This document shows positions 44,806-53,543 of a stretch of 64,000 nucleotides of DNA, piece after piece. A model generated the notes under the pieces. It was not told the origin of the DNA and did no database searches. It worked only from the letters and a program-made list of their open reading frames with translations. Within the stretch, counting starts at the first letter, position 1. Each line of letters opens with the position of its first letter. Both the position numbers and the translations under genes were made by a program. The stretch comes from Leekyejoonella antrihumi (GTDB taxonomy: Bacteria; Actinomycetota; Actinomycetes; Actinomycetales; Dermatophilaceae): assembly GCF_007845645.1 (NCBI RefSeq), contig NZ_VCQV01000016.1, positions 40,281 to 104,280 on the forward strand. The letters run 5' to 3'.

Positions 44806-45696
44806 TCAGCCCACCGGGGTGAAGTCCCGGGAGCCGAGGAACGACGGGCGCGGCGCCGGCGCGGCATACGGCTGCTTCGGAGTGTTCTCGACGCTGTTGT
44901 AGACGATGAAGATGTTCGATCGTGCGAACGGCGTGACATTGCCGTTGGACGCGTGCATGCAGTTCGAGTCGAACATGATGGCCCCGCCCGCCTGCCCCTC
45001 GAGGACGTCGATGCCGTATCGGTCCGCGAACTTGGTCAGGGTGTCGCGGTCCGGCGTGCCCGCGCCCTGCATCACCAGGGAGCTCTTGTAGTTGTCGTCC
45101 GGCGTCTGCCCGACGCAGGAGATGAACTCCTGGTGTGACCCAGGCATGATCATCAACGGGCCGTTGAACGAATAGTTGTCGGTCAACGAGATCGAGATAC
45201 TCACCGCGCGCGGCGCCGGCATCCCGTCTTCGGCGTGCCAGGTCTCGAAGTCCGAGTGCCAGGAGAACTCCTTGCCGTCGAACCCCGGTTTGAAGTTCAC
45301 CCGGCTCTGGTGGATGTAGACCTCGGAACCGAGCAGTTGACGGGCCCGATCCACCACCCGCGGGTCCCGCGCGATCCTGCCGAACACGTCGCTCGTGCGG
45401 TGCACGTCAAAGATGCTGCGCACCTCCTGAGACTTCGCTTCGACGACCGTCCGCTCGTCGGCGCGCACCTCCGGGTCGTCAGACAGGCGGTTCAGCTCGG
45501 CACGCAGTCCGTCCAGCTCACCGACTGCGACAAGGCGGTCGATCAGGGCGTATCCCTTCTCCGCGAAGGAGTCGAGCTCGTCGGCTGCGAAAGGCCCATC
45601 GGCGGCGGCGCCGAAGACCACCTCGTTCTCGCGCGGAATCACCTGAGCCTGCCCGGCTCTCGTCGGATAGGTGTCGGTCGTAGCAGTTGCGCTCAC
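44806..45696 (-). CDS. ectD: Ectoine hydroxylase
   Basis: A 296-residue 2-oxoglutarate/Fe(II) oxygenase that converts ectoine to 5-hydroxyectoine. The start is GTG 45696 with GAGGAGG upstream. The signature FSWHSDFETWHAEDGMP holds the HxD metal ligands, and the second His is in MFDSNCMHASNGN; also YIHQSRVNFKPGFDG. It is transcribed toward ectABC but separated from ectA by 215 bases that hold ectA's own promoter. The order ectD-ectA-ectB-ectC differs from the common ectABCD. Confidence 0.95.
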   Translation of the reverse strand: MSATATTDTYPTRAGQAQVIPRENEVVFGAAADGPFAADELDSFAEKGYALIDRLVAVGELDGLRAELNRLSDDPEVRADERTVVEAKSQEVRSIFDVHRTSDVFGRIARDPRVVDRARQLLGSEVYIHQSRVNFKPGFDGKEFSWHSDFETWHAEDGMPAPRAVSISISLTDNYSFNGPLMIMPGSHQEFISCVGQTPDDNYKSSLVMQGAGTPDRDTLTKFADRYGIDVLEGQAGGAIMFDSNCMHASNGNVTPFARSNIFIVYNSVENTPKQPYAAPAPRPSFLGSRDFTPVG

Positions 45697-45945
45697 GTAG
45701 TCCTCCTCGTGTCGACATCGATGTCCGAGGCGGCAACAACTGCGCCGAGCGAGTCGGTTCCCTCGCGGCATACCCTGCACTGCAGTCCGCCACCCTCGAA
45801 CTCGAAAGGGCCACCTCGAACGTAACCCGAGCGACGCGCTCCCGCAGAGGCGGGTGCGAATATCAGTGACGCATCACACAGGGAGGGTGCGAAGATGGGA
45901 GCGTCAAAGAGTACGCATTGGAACGTCCCAACCGCAGGAGTACAC
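45697..45945. promoter_or_regulatory. Divergent region between ectD and pepC
   Basis: About 250 bases holding the start signals of ectD (leftward) and pepC (rightward). I cannot assign -35/-10 boxes with confidence and see no strong inverted repeat. Confidence 0.4.
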
Positions 45946-47319
45946 ATGTCTGAACCCACAGGTTCGTCTAAGGTGCAGCCGTCAGACCCAGATGGCGCAC
46001 TGTCGGCTGCGGAGTTCGCCGGCCTCTCGCAGGAGTTTGCCGCGGACCCGCACAACCGCCTCATGCAGAACGCCCTGAGCAAGCAGTCCATCACCGAGGT
46101 TGCGCTCGACCGCAGCATCGTGACGTCGATCGACCACACCGTCTCCAACCAGGTCACCGACCGCAAGGTGACCAACCAGAAGAAGAGCGGCCGATGCTGG
46201 CTCTTCGCCGGTCTGAACCTGTTGCGCACCGGCGTCGCCGGGCGGCTCGGGGTCAAGGACTTCGAGCTGTCTCAGAACCACCTCCTCTACTGGGACAAGC
46301 TGGAGAAGGCGAACTACTTCCTGGAAAACATCATCCAGACCGCGGACCGAGACATCGACGACCGCACCGTGGCCCACGTCCTCGACACGCCCACCGAGGA
46401 CGGCGGTCAGTGGAACATGTTCGTCGCACTCGTCCTGAAGCACGGGCTGGTGCCGCAGTCGGTGATGCCCGAGACGGAGGCATCGTCCAACACCCATGCC
46501 ATGAACGACGCGCTCGCTCGGCAGCTGCGCAAGGCGGCGCGTGACCTGCGCGCGGTGGTGGCCGAGGGCGGCGACGCCGAGGTCCTGCGCAAGACGAAGC
46601 GCAGTGCACTGGCCGACGCGCACCGGCTGCTGACCATGCACCTTGGCACACCCCCCGAGAGCTTCTTCTGGCAGTGGACCGACGACGACAAGGCCTTCCA
46701 CCGCGACGGTGACCTGACTCCGCAGGCCTTCGCCGAGCGTTATCTGACGGTCGACCCGTCCGACTACGTATGCCTGGTGAACGACCCACGCCCGACCAGC
46801 GCCTACGGCAGCACCTACACCGTGGACAGGCTCGGCAACGTCGTCGGCGGCCCCCCGGTCACCTACCTGAATGTCGAGATCGACCAGTTGCGACGCCTTG
46901 CGATGGACGCGATCGTTGGCGGCGAGCCGGTGTGGTTCGGCTGTGACACCGGCAAGATGAGCAACAGTGAGCTGGGCATCTGGGATGCGGCGCTCTACGA
47001 CTACGACGGTGTCTACGGCACCGACTCGGCGATGTCGAAGGCGGACCGGCTGCTGCTGCACGACAGTCTCATGACCCACGCCATGCTCTTCGTGGGCGTC
47101 GATGTCGTCGATGGCGCACCGCGCAAGTGGCGGGTCGAGAACAGCTGGGGCGACGAGAAGGGTGACAAGGGCCTGTTCACCATGAACGACAGCTGGTTCG
47201 GCGAGTACGTCCTCGAGATCGCGGTGCACCGCGATGCGCTCACCCCCGAGCTTCAGGCCGCGCTCGAGTCGGAGCCTGCGGTCCTGCCGGCCTGGGACCC
47301 CATGGGCGCCCTCGCATGA
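45946..47319 (+). CDS. pepC: Aminopeptidase C / bleomycin hydrolase (C1B)
   Basis: A 457-residue self-compartmentalising cysteine aminopeptidase. The start ATG 45946 has GCAGGAG upstream. The catalytic Cys is in KSGRCWLFAGLNLLR, His in THAMLFVGVDVVD and Asn in WRVENSWGDEKGDKG; QNHLLYWDKLEKANYFLE is typical of the family. It removes N-terminal residues from peptides in the cytosol and can inactivate bleomycin. It is followed within 13 bases by an S9 peptidase, giving a peptide-degradation pair. Confidence 0.95.
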   Translation: MSEPTGSSKVQPSDPDGALSAAEFAGLSQEFAADPHNRLMQNALSKQSITEVALDRSIVTSIDHTVSNQVTDRKVTNQKKSGRCWLFAGLNLLRTGVAGRLGVKDFELSQNHLLYWDKLEKANYFLENIIQTADRDIDDRTVAHVLDTPTEDGGQWNMFVALVLKHGLVPQSVMPETEASSNTHAMNDALARQLRKAARDLRAVVAEGGDAEVLRKTKRSALADAHRLLTMHLGTPPESFFWQWTDDDKAFHRDGDLTPQAFAERYLTVDPSDYVCLVNDPRPTSAYGSTYTVDRLGNVVGGPPVTYLNVEIDQLRRLAMDAIVGGEPVWFGCDTGKMSNSELGIWDAALYDYDGVYGTDSAMSKADRLLLHDSLMTHAMLFVGVDVVDGAPRKWRVENSWGDEKGDKGLFTMNDSWFGEYVLEIAVHRDALTPELQAALESEPAVLPAWDPMGALA

Positions 47320-47332
47320 CCCAGTCCGCGTG

Positions 47333-49240
47333 ATGGGCGCGAACGGTGTCACGACCGCACCCTTTGGCACCTGGCGGTCGCCGCTGACTGCGGCGGCACT
47401 CGCGCAGAGCAGCCTGAGCCTGTCGGAGCCGGCGACGGACGGCGATGACGTCTACTGGCTCGAGGGCCGCCCCAGCGAGGGTGGCCGGACGGTTCTCGTG
47501 CGACATCGCGGTGGTGGCAGGGCCGACGTGACCCCTGCGCCGTTCGACGTGCGCTCCCGGGTCCACGAATACGGCGGCGGCGGGTATGCCGTCCGCGACG
47601 GCGTGGTGGTGTTCGTGAACTTCACGGACCAGCGCATCTACCGCCTGGCCGCCGCCGATGACGCGCCGCAGGCGATCACCGCCGCGGGCTCGATGCGCTA
47701 CGGCGGGCTTCACCTGGATCTGGGCCGACGCTGCGTATACGCCGTGCGAGAAGACCATGGCGGCACCGGTGAGCCGGTGAACACGCTGGTCCGCGTCTCC
47801 CTGGATGCCGCGGACCAACGCGGCACCGTCGTGGTGGAGGGATCGGACTTCGTCTCCCACCCCGGCGTCAGCCCGGATGGCAGGCGACTGACCTGGGTCC
47901 AGTGGGATCACCCCAACATGCCGTGGGACGACACCCGAGTCTGCATCGGCGTGCTCGATGACATGGGTGATGTCATCGCCACACGCGTCGCTGCGGCCGG
48001 GTCGCACGAGTCGGTCGACGAGCCTCGCTGGGCGCCGGACGGCCGGCTCGTCTGGTTGTCCGACCGCAGCGGGTTCGCCAACCTGTATGCCGAGGACCTC
48101 ACGTCAGGGGAGATCACCTGCCTGCTCCCCCGAGACCTCGATTTCGGTGTGCCGGGCTGGAGCCTTGGCACCTCCACCTTCGGGTTCACCGAAGGCGGTG
48201 ACATCATCTGCAGCTGGCTGGAGGACGGTTTCGGACATCTCGGAGTTCTCGATGCCGCGCATGGGACCGTTCGCGAGCTCGATGCCGGCGCCACGGCATA
48301 CCGGTCCGTGGCCGTAGGCGGGCGGCGGGTCGTCTGTGTCGCGAGCTTCGCCGACAAGCCCTCCGCGGTGATCACGCTCAGCGCCGATGCCGACCGGGCC
48401 GAGCCGCTCCAGAGCGCGAGCCGGCAGGAGACCGACCCGGGCTATGTCAGCCGGCCCGAGCCGGTCCAGTGGCACAACGAAAGCGGCCAGGAGGTGTACG
48501 GCTTCTACTACCCACCGGTGAACCCGGAGTTCACGGCACCCGCCGGTGAGCGCCCTCCGCTGCTGGTGATGTCCCACGGCGGCCCGACGAGCAGGACGGC
48601 GCCGGTGCTGACTGCGGCCACCCAGTACTGGACCACGCGTGGTTTCGCCGTGCTGGACGTCAACTACGGCGGCAGCACCGGGTATGGGCGTGCCTACCGG
48701 GAGCGCCTCAAGGGCTCCTGGGGGGTGACCGATGTGGACGACTGTGCGTCCGGCGCGCTCGCCATGGCCGACCAGGGTCGCGCCGACCGGCACCGGCTCG
48801 CCATCCGCGGTGGTTCAGCCGGTGGGTTCACGACGCTGGCGGCGCTGACGTTCACCGACGTGTTCGCGGCCGGTGCCAGCCACTTCGGCATCTCCGATCT
48901 GACCACCCTCGCCAAGGACACCCACAAGTTCGAGTCTCGATACGGCGACGGCCTGGTCGGTCCCTACCCGCAGGCTGCCCAGCTGTATGAGCAGCGGTCA
49001 CCGATCAACCACATCGACCAGCTCAGCAGCCCGATGATCCTGCTGCAGGGCACCGAGGACAAGGTGGTCCCGCCGTCCCAGGCGATGGCGATGGCAGACG
49101 CGCTGAAGGCCAAGGGGATCCCGGTGAGACTGGTGCTCTTCGAGGGTGAGGGACACGGCTTCCGGAAGGCCGAGAACATCATCGCGGCCCTGGAGTCCGA
49201 GGAGCAGTTCTACGCGGAGGTCCTCCTCGATCCCGCCTGA
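47333..49240 (+). CDS. S9-family prolyl oligopeptidase / acylaminoacyl peptidase
   Basis: A 635-residue serine peptidase. The first 380 residues form a beta-propeller with WDHPNMPWDD and WLSDRSGFANLY. The C-terminal alpha/beta-hydrolase domain contains VMSHGGPTSR, NYGGSTGYGRAYRERL, the nucleophile Ser in IRGGSAGGFTTLAAL, Asp in QGTEDKVVPPSQ and His in EGEGHGFRKAEN. The start ATG 47333 is 13 bases past pepC. It probably trims short peptides released by other proteases in the cytosol. Confidence 0.92.
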   Translation: MGANGVTTAPFGTWRSPLTAAALAQSSLSLSEPATDGDDVYWLEGRPSEGGRTVLVRHRGGGRADVTPAPFDVRSRVHEYGGGGYAVRDGVVVFVNFTDQRIYRLAAADDAPQAITAAGSMRYGGLHLDLGRRCVYAVREDHGGTGEPVNTLVRVSLDAADQRGTVVVEGSDFVSHPGVSPDGRRLTWVQWDHPNMPWDDTRVCIGVLDDMGDVIATRVAAAGSHESVDEPRWAPDGRLVWLSDRSGFANLYAEDLTSGEITCLLPRDLDFGVPGWSLGTSTFGFTEGGDIICSWLEDGFGHLGVLDAAHGTVRELDAGATAYRSVAVGGRRVVCVASFADKPSAVITLSADADRAEPLQSASRQETDPGYVSRPEPVQWHNESGQEVYGFYYPPVNPEFTAPAGERPPLLVMSHGGPTSRTAPVLTAATQYWTTRGFAVLDVNYGGSTGYGRAYRERLKGSWGVTDVDDCASGALAMADQGRADRHRLAIRGGSAGGFTTLAALTFTDVFAAGASHFGISDLTTLAKDTHKFESRYGDGLVGPYPQAAQLYEQRSPINHIDQLSSPMILLQGTEDKVVPPSQAMAMADALKAKGIPVRLVLFEGEGHGFRKAENIIAALESEEQFYAEVLLDPA

Positions 49241-49244
49241 CTTT

Positions 49245-50420
49245 TCACAGCCGGGGATCGACCCGTTCGGACTCCATGGCGAGCACGCCGAATACGCACT
49301 GATGCACTCGCCACACAGGCTCGCCCGCGATCGCGCGGCGGATCGCCTCGAGCCCAAGTGCATACTCACGCAATGCCATCGACCGCTTCTGCCCGACATT
49401 CCGCTGCTTGAGCCGAGTAAGCGTTGCCGGGTCGGTGTAGTCGGCGCCGTAGATGATCCGGAGGTACTCTCGCCCCCGCACCTTCAGCCCCGGCTGCACC
49501 AGGCCCTTCGGGCCACGAACGAGGTTGTCGAATGGCTTGACGACCATCCCTTCACCGCCGCCGGTCGTCAGATCCTCCCACCACTTCTCCCCTGCGGCCC
49601 GCGACGACTCGTCTGTGGTGTCGACGACGATGCGGCGGGTCGGTCGGAACAGTGCGGGGTCTGCGTCGACCAGGCGATCGGCGATATCCAGGTGCCACCG
49701 GTGGTCACGGGTCTCGTAGCCGGTCGCATCACTCGCGAGGACCTGGAAGGGCGCGATCTGGACGCCGAGCGGTGTGTCAATCGGCTGTGCATAGCGACGG
49801 TAGGCCTCGACAAAGAGCGCGGCGTGGATGGCCCGCGCGCGGGTCCGATCGAGCAGGTTACCCACGTCGGCGCCTCGCGCTGCGGCCGCCTCCAGCACGT
49901 CGATCTCCGCAGGCAACGCAGCCGTGGCCGCGGCACCCACCTCGGCGTACTGGTTGCGGACCATGGCCTCCGCCTTCGCCGTCCACGGGAGGATCTCGGT
50001 GTCGAGGAGCAGCCAGGTCGTACCGAGGTCCTCCCAGACTCCCGCCTTGCGGAGAGCGTGGGCAGTTCGAGAAAGCACGGCTGACTGCCGGTCCCGGTCG
50101 AAGAACGCTCGCCCCGTCCGCGTGTGTATGACGCCGGTGCCATCCACGGCCACCCGCACGATCGCCCGAGACCCCATGTGCTTCTCTTCGCAGATCACCC
50201 GATCGACGGATCGTTTGGCGTAGTGGGCGAAGGCCTCGTCCGGGTGCTCGAGGACGTCGTCACGGGGTGAGCTGTCCACCGGCGACATGGTCGGAGGCAG
50301 ATACAGCAGGTCTTTGGGTGCCACGGCAAATCTGCTCATCACCTCCAGCGCACCGGCTGCGTCGTCCGCACGCATCGAGACCCGCCCCAGATACTCGGTC
50401 TCGATGATGCGGTGCCCCAT
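49245..50420 (-). CDS. pnkp: Pnkp C-terminal part: ligase-like nucleotidyltransferase module
   Basis: A 391-residue segment from ATG 50420. It carries the ligase-type nucleotidyltransferase active site ICEEKHMGSRA (KxxG) and later EGMVVKPF, and begins with MGHRIIETEYLGRVSMR and LEVMSRFAVAPKDLLYLPPT, conserved in bacterial Pnkp. In relatives this is the third domain of one 850-residue protein. Here it is out of frame with the kinase-phosphatase part, separated by a one-base insertion near 50430. The ATG might allow separate translation. The module accepts AMP during RNA end repair with Hen1. Confidence 0.85.
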   Translation of the reverse strand: MGHRIIETEYLGRVSMRADDAAGALEVMSRFAVAPKDLLYLPPTMSPVDSSPRDDVLEHPDEAFAHYAKRSVDRVICEEKHMGSRAIVRVAVDGTGVIHTRTGRAFFDRDRQSAVLSRTAHALRKAGVWEDLGTTWLLLDTEILPWTAKAEAMVRNQYAEVGAAATAALPAEIDVLEAAAARGADVGNLLDRTRARAIHAALFVEAYRRYAQPIDTPLGVQIAPFQVLASDATGYETRDHRWHLDIADRLVDADPALFRPTRRIVVDTTDESSRAAGEKWWEDLTTGGGEGMVVKPFDNLVRGPKGLVQPGLKVRGREYLRIIYGADYTDPATLTRLKQRNVGQKRSMALREYALGLEAIRRAIAGEPVWRVHQCVFGVLAMESERVDPRL

Positions 50421-51744
50421 GACGTCGGAGCGCGTCCAAGACCTCCGGGTCGCGCTCGCGCGGCGCCAGCGGCCGCACCGGCTCGTAGTACGTGCGAAGA
50501 GCCGGCACCGATACGACCTCACGCTCCGGGTAACGCAACGCGGTCAGACTGCCGCCGAACACGCAGCCGGTGTCCAGACACATCGTGTTGTTGACCCACT
50601 CGGCATCCGGCACCGGGGTGTGTCCGTACAAAACGGTCGCCGCACCGCGATAGTCCTGTGCCCACGGATAGCGCACTGGAAGTCCGAACTCGTCGGTCTC
50701 ACCGCTGGTATCGCCGTAGAGCGCAAACGCCCGAACCCGGCCGGAAGCCCGACCGTGGTACTGCTCCTTCAGCCCCGCATGCGCCACCACGAGGTTGCCG
50801 TCATCGAGCACATAGTGGGCGACCAGCCCCCTGCAGAACTCGCGCACCTCGTGGGTGAACGACTCCCCCTCACGTGACAACTGATCCAGCGTCTCGCTTA
50901 GCCCGTGAGTCTCCTTGACGTCCTTGCGGCCGAGCGCTCGCACCAGCTTTGCCTCGTGATTGCCGGAGACACATAGGGCGTTCCCACTGCCCACCATGCC
51001 CATCGCCAGGCGAAGCACACCGGGCGAGTCAGGGCCGCGGTCGATCAGGTCGCCGACGAAGACGACTCGACGGCCCGTCACGTGTACGGCATCGATCGCC
51101 CGCCCACCGGCATCACGAGCGACCGTGTATCCCAGGTGTTCGAGAAGGTCCTCCAACTCTTCTCGGCACCCGTGCATATCGCCGATCACGTCGAACGGGC
51201 CATGCTCGTCCCGGCGGTCGTTGAACAACCGAGTCCGCGCGATCGACGCCTCGGACACCGCTTCGACCGAGTCGAGGACATAGATCGTGCGGAACCCCTC
51301 GCGCTTGAGGCTGCGCAACGATCTGCGCAACTGGTCGTGCTGACGCCTGACCACGCGTGCACCGAAGTCGCGGTCCGGCCGAGACGCGTTGCGCTCGACG
51401 GCAAGTGCGGTAGGCAGGTCCAGCACGATCGCCACGGAGAGCGCATCGTGCTCCTTGGCCAGCGCGATCAGCGATCGGCGAGACGCGGCCTGCACGTTCG
51501 TGGCGTCCACAACCGTCAGCCGACCACGGTCAAGACGTTTGCCGACGATGTACTCCAGCAGATCGAAGGCGTCCTTGGTCGCGGCCTGGTCGTTCGCATC
51601 GTCCGAGACCATGGCCCGGCACTCGTCGCTGGACACGACCTCGGTGGGCCGGAAGTGGGTGGAGGCGAAGGTCGACTTGCCGGATCCGCTGGTTCCGATC
51701 AGCACGACCAGTGACAACTCCGGAACACTCAACTCACTCATCAC
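50260..51744 (-). CDS. pnkp: Pnkp N-terminal part: polynucleotide kinase-phosphatase
   Basis: The frame runs 494 codons, but homology ends near residue 440 (position 50430); the rest is out-of-frame read-through. The kinase has Walker A LIGTSGSGKSTFA and VVDATNVQAASRRSL. The phosphatase has DVIGDMHGCREEL, FVGDLIDRGPDS and VSGNHEAKLVR, the metallophosphoesterase ligands. It heals broken RNA ends: 5' phosphorylation and removal of 2',3'-cyclic phosphate. The start overlaps the hen1 stop (ATGA). The frameshift separates it from the ligase-like module. Confidence 0.88.
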   Translation of the reverse strand: MMSELSVPELSLVVLIGTSGSGKSTFASTHFRPTEVVSSDECRAMVSDDANDQAATKDAFDLLEYIVGKRLDRGRLTVVDATNVQAASRRSLIALAKEHDALSVAIVLDLPTALAVERNASRPDRDFGARVVRRQHDQLRRSLRSLKREGFRTIYVLDSVEAVSEASIARTRLFNDRRDEHGPFDVIGDMHGCREELEDLLEHLGYTVARDAGGRAIDAVHVTGRRVVFVGDLIDRGPDSPGVLRLAMGMVGSGNALCVSGNHEAKLVRALGRKDVKETHGLSETLDQLSREGESFTHEVREFCRGLVAHYVLDDGNLVVAHAGLKEQYHGRASGRVRAFALYGDTSGETDEFGLPVRYPWAQDYRGAATVLYGHTPVPDAEWVNNTMCLDTGCVFGGSLTALRYPEREVVSVPALRTYYEPVRPLAPRERDPEVLDALRRHGAPHHRDRVSGAGLDACGRRSRCAGGDEQICRGTQRPAVSASDHVAGGQLTP

Positions 51745-53147
51745 GGCGCCTCCCCTGAGACAGCCCGAGTGAAGATCGCCATTTGTGTTGGCGATCCGAC
51801 CTCGCCGTCGACGGCGCCGACACTCCGCAGGTCCACGGCATAGCCGAAGGACTCACCGACCGACCGCGTCCAGTTGGCGAACTCGTCGCGAGTCCACTCG
51901 AATCGATGATCCGGGTGGCGGAGACCACCGCCGACCAACGCGGGGTACCGCACGTTGTACTCGATGTTCGGCGTCGTCACCACAACGTGTCGAGGCTGCA
52001 TCGATCCGAACACGTTGGTCACGACCGGGGTCAGCCGGTCCGGGTCGATGTGTTCGACGACCTCCATGAGGATCGCCAGGTCGAGCCCGACCAGGCGATC
52101 ATCCGCATACTGCAAAGACGACAGCAGCAGCGTCAGCCGCTCGGACTGCCGCTCTGTCATCCGGTCGACGTGCAGACGCCTGGCCGCCTTCGACAGTGCG
52201 GAATCGGAGACCTCGGTGCCGATGACCCGGTGGAGGCCCTGGACCTCCAGCAACTCTCCCAGGAGCGCGCCGGGTCCGCATCCGAGGTCGACCACGGACT
52301 CCGGACGCATCTTGCGCACGACCTCGAGCACCGCCTCGTGGCGCAGGTGAACCAATGGCCGCACGACCGCTGCCTCCTCGTCCACCGGCTCCTCGACCGG
52401 ACGATCGTCCAGCTCGATCAGACGCTGGATCGCGGCCTCCTTCAGACCACGTTGATGAGCGAGGTATCGGCTCGTGACCAGCTCTCGCTCGGGGTGTGTC
52501 GACAACCAGTCCCCGCCGGCCCGCATCAGCTTGTCGACCTCGTCGTCACCGACCCAGTAGTGCTTCGCGTCATCCAGAACCGGCAGCAGCACATAAAGGT
52601 GAGTCAGAGCGTCGGCCAGTCGATGTGCACCGATAAGTGTCAGCGACACGAGCGGAGCATCGCCCCACTCCGGCCTGGTCGTATCCAGCGCGATCGGCTC
52701 GGCGTGGACGTCCCACCCCATGGGCGTGAACAGGCGCCGCACCAGGTCGGGATCACCCGGAACGACGGGCAGGGCGATCGTGAGCTCAAGCGATGCGTTG
52801 ACCAGCATTTCGTGACCCTTGCAACGTCCGTTGAGTGCCGACCCGAAGACCTTGGCCAGCGCGGCCGACAGGAGGGACGACGCGACATACGGCCGGTCGT
52901 TTACGTACTGACCCAGGGCGAAACCGTCAGGTGACCCGGAGCGTCCCTGCACCAACGCGATCGGATCCACCTCGAGCATCATCGCCGCAGTGCACCGGTC
53001 GTCGTCGACCTCCGGATAGAAGACGGATGCCGCTCCGCCGTATACGTCGAATGTCTGAACGCGGCCGGGATGCTTGTGCAGCAGGTAGCCGAGGTCACTC
53101 GGCGCTTCGAGCGCGGTCGACCGTTTCGCCGAGATGGTCAGCATCAT
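51741..53147 (-). CDS. hen1: Bacterial Hen1 3'-terminal RNA ribose methyltransferase
   Basis: A 468-residue protein. The N-terminal half begins MMLTISAKRSTALEAPSDLGYLLHKHP, a Hen1-specific region needed for Pnkp activation. The C-terminal half is the methyltransferase with SAM site VVDLGCGPGALLGELL, metal-binding EVVEHIDPDRL (Hen1 ExxEHI-like) and HPDHRFEWTRDEF. It methylates the 2'-OH of the 3' end at the break so that the repaired RNA, for example tRNA cut by ribotoxins, resists re-cleavage. Start at 53147 or 53144; 53165 is possible. It overlaps pnkp by four bases and lies next to three tRNA genes. Confidence 0.92.
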   Translation of the reverse strand: MMLTISAKRSTALEAPSDLGYLLHKHPGRVQTFDVYGGAASVFYPEVDDDRCTAAMMLEVDPIALVQGRSGSPDGFALGQYVNDRPYVASSLLSAALAKVFGSALNGRCKGHEMLVNASLELTIALPVVPGDPDLVRRLFTPMGWDVHAEPIALDTTRPEWGDAPLVSLTLIGAHRLADALTHLYVLLPVLDDAKHYWVGDDEVDKLMRAGGDWLSTHPERELVTSRYLAHQRGLKEAAIQRLIELDDRPVEEPVDEEAAVVRPLVHLRHEAVLEVVRKMRPESVVDLGCGPGALLGELLEVQGLHRVIGTEVSDSALSKAARRLHVDRMTERQSERLTLLLSSLQYADDRLVGLDLAILMEVVEHIDPDRLTPVVTNVFGSMQPRHVVVTTPNIEYNVRYPALVGGGLRHPDHRFEWTRDEFANWTRSVGESFGYAVDLRSVGAVDGEVGSPTQMAIFTRAVSGEAP

Positions 53148-53278
53148 CGCGCCAGTGTGTCGCATCGCCCGACTGCGGCGCACACGGCTCCGCCGGGTCT
53201 TCACCCGGACTTCGTCCGGCGACCGGACCCGGGCGGCCCGGACGCGAACAGTGCGCGGGTCAGGACCGTCTGTCGAGC

Positions 53279-53353
53279 TGGTGGGCGATACTGGGATCGA
53301 ACCAGTGACCTCTTCCGTGTCAGGGAAGCGCGCTACCGCTGCGCCAATCGCCC
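53279..53353 (-). tRNA. tRNA-Val (anticodon GAC), copy 2
   Basis: Same 72-base body as 41827-41898, here with CCA encoded. Anticodon loop CTGACAC. Confidence 0.92.
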
Positions 53354-53354
53354 A

Positions 53355-53428
53355 TGGAGGTGGAGACGGGATTTGAACCCGTGTAGACGGCTTTGCAGGC
53401 CGTTGCCTCGCCTCTCGGCCACTCCACC
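53355..53428 (-). tRNA. tRNA-Cys (anticodon GCA)
   Basis: A full cloverleaf with acceptor GGTGGAG/CTCCACC, anticodon loop CTGCAAA giving GCA, T-arm GGTTCAAATCC and encoded CCA. It lies 1 base from the tRNA-Val and from the tRNA-Gly copies. Confidence 0.92.
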
Positions 53429-53429
53429 A

Positions 53430-53505
53430 TGGAGCGGACAACCGGGCTCGAACCGGCGACCTCAACCTTGGCAAGGTTGCGCTCTACCAACTGAGCTATG
53501 TCCGC
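53430..53505 (-). tRNA. tRNA-Gly (anticodon GCC), copy 2
   Basis: Identical to 41959-42034, with CCA encoded. It is the first tRNA of this leftward cluster, and the 6 bases upstream (CTGCGC on the plus strand) are also shared with copy 1. Confidence 0.92.
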
Positions 53506-53543
53506 CTGCGCTCGCGGTCTCCCACGCACGCTGCTCAGCGACC

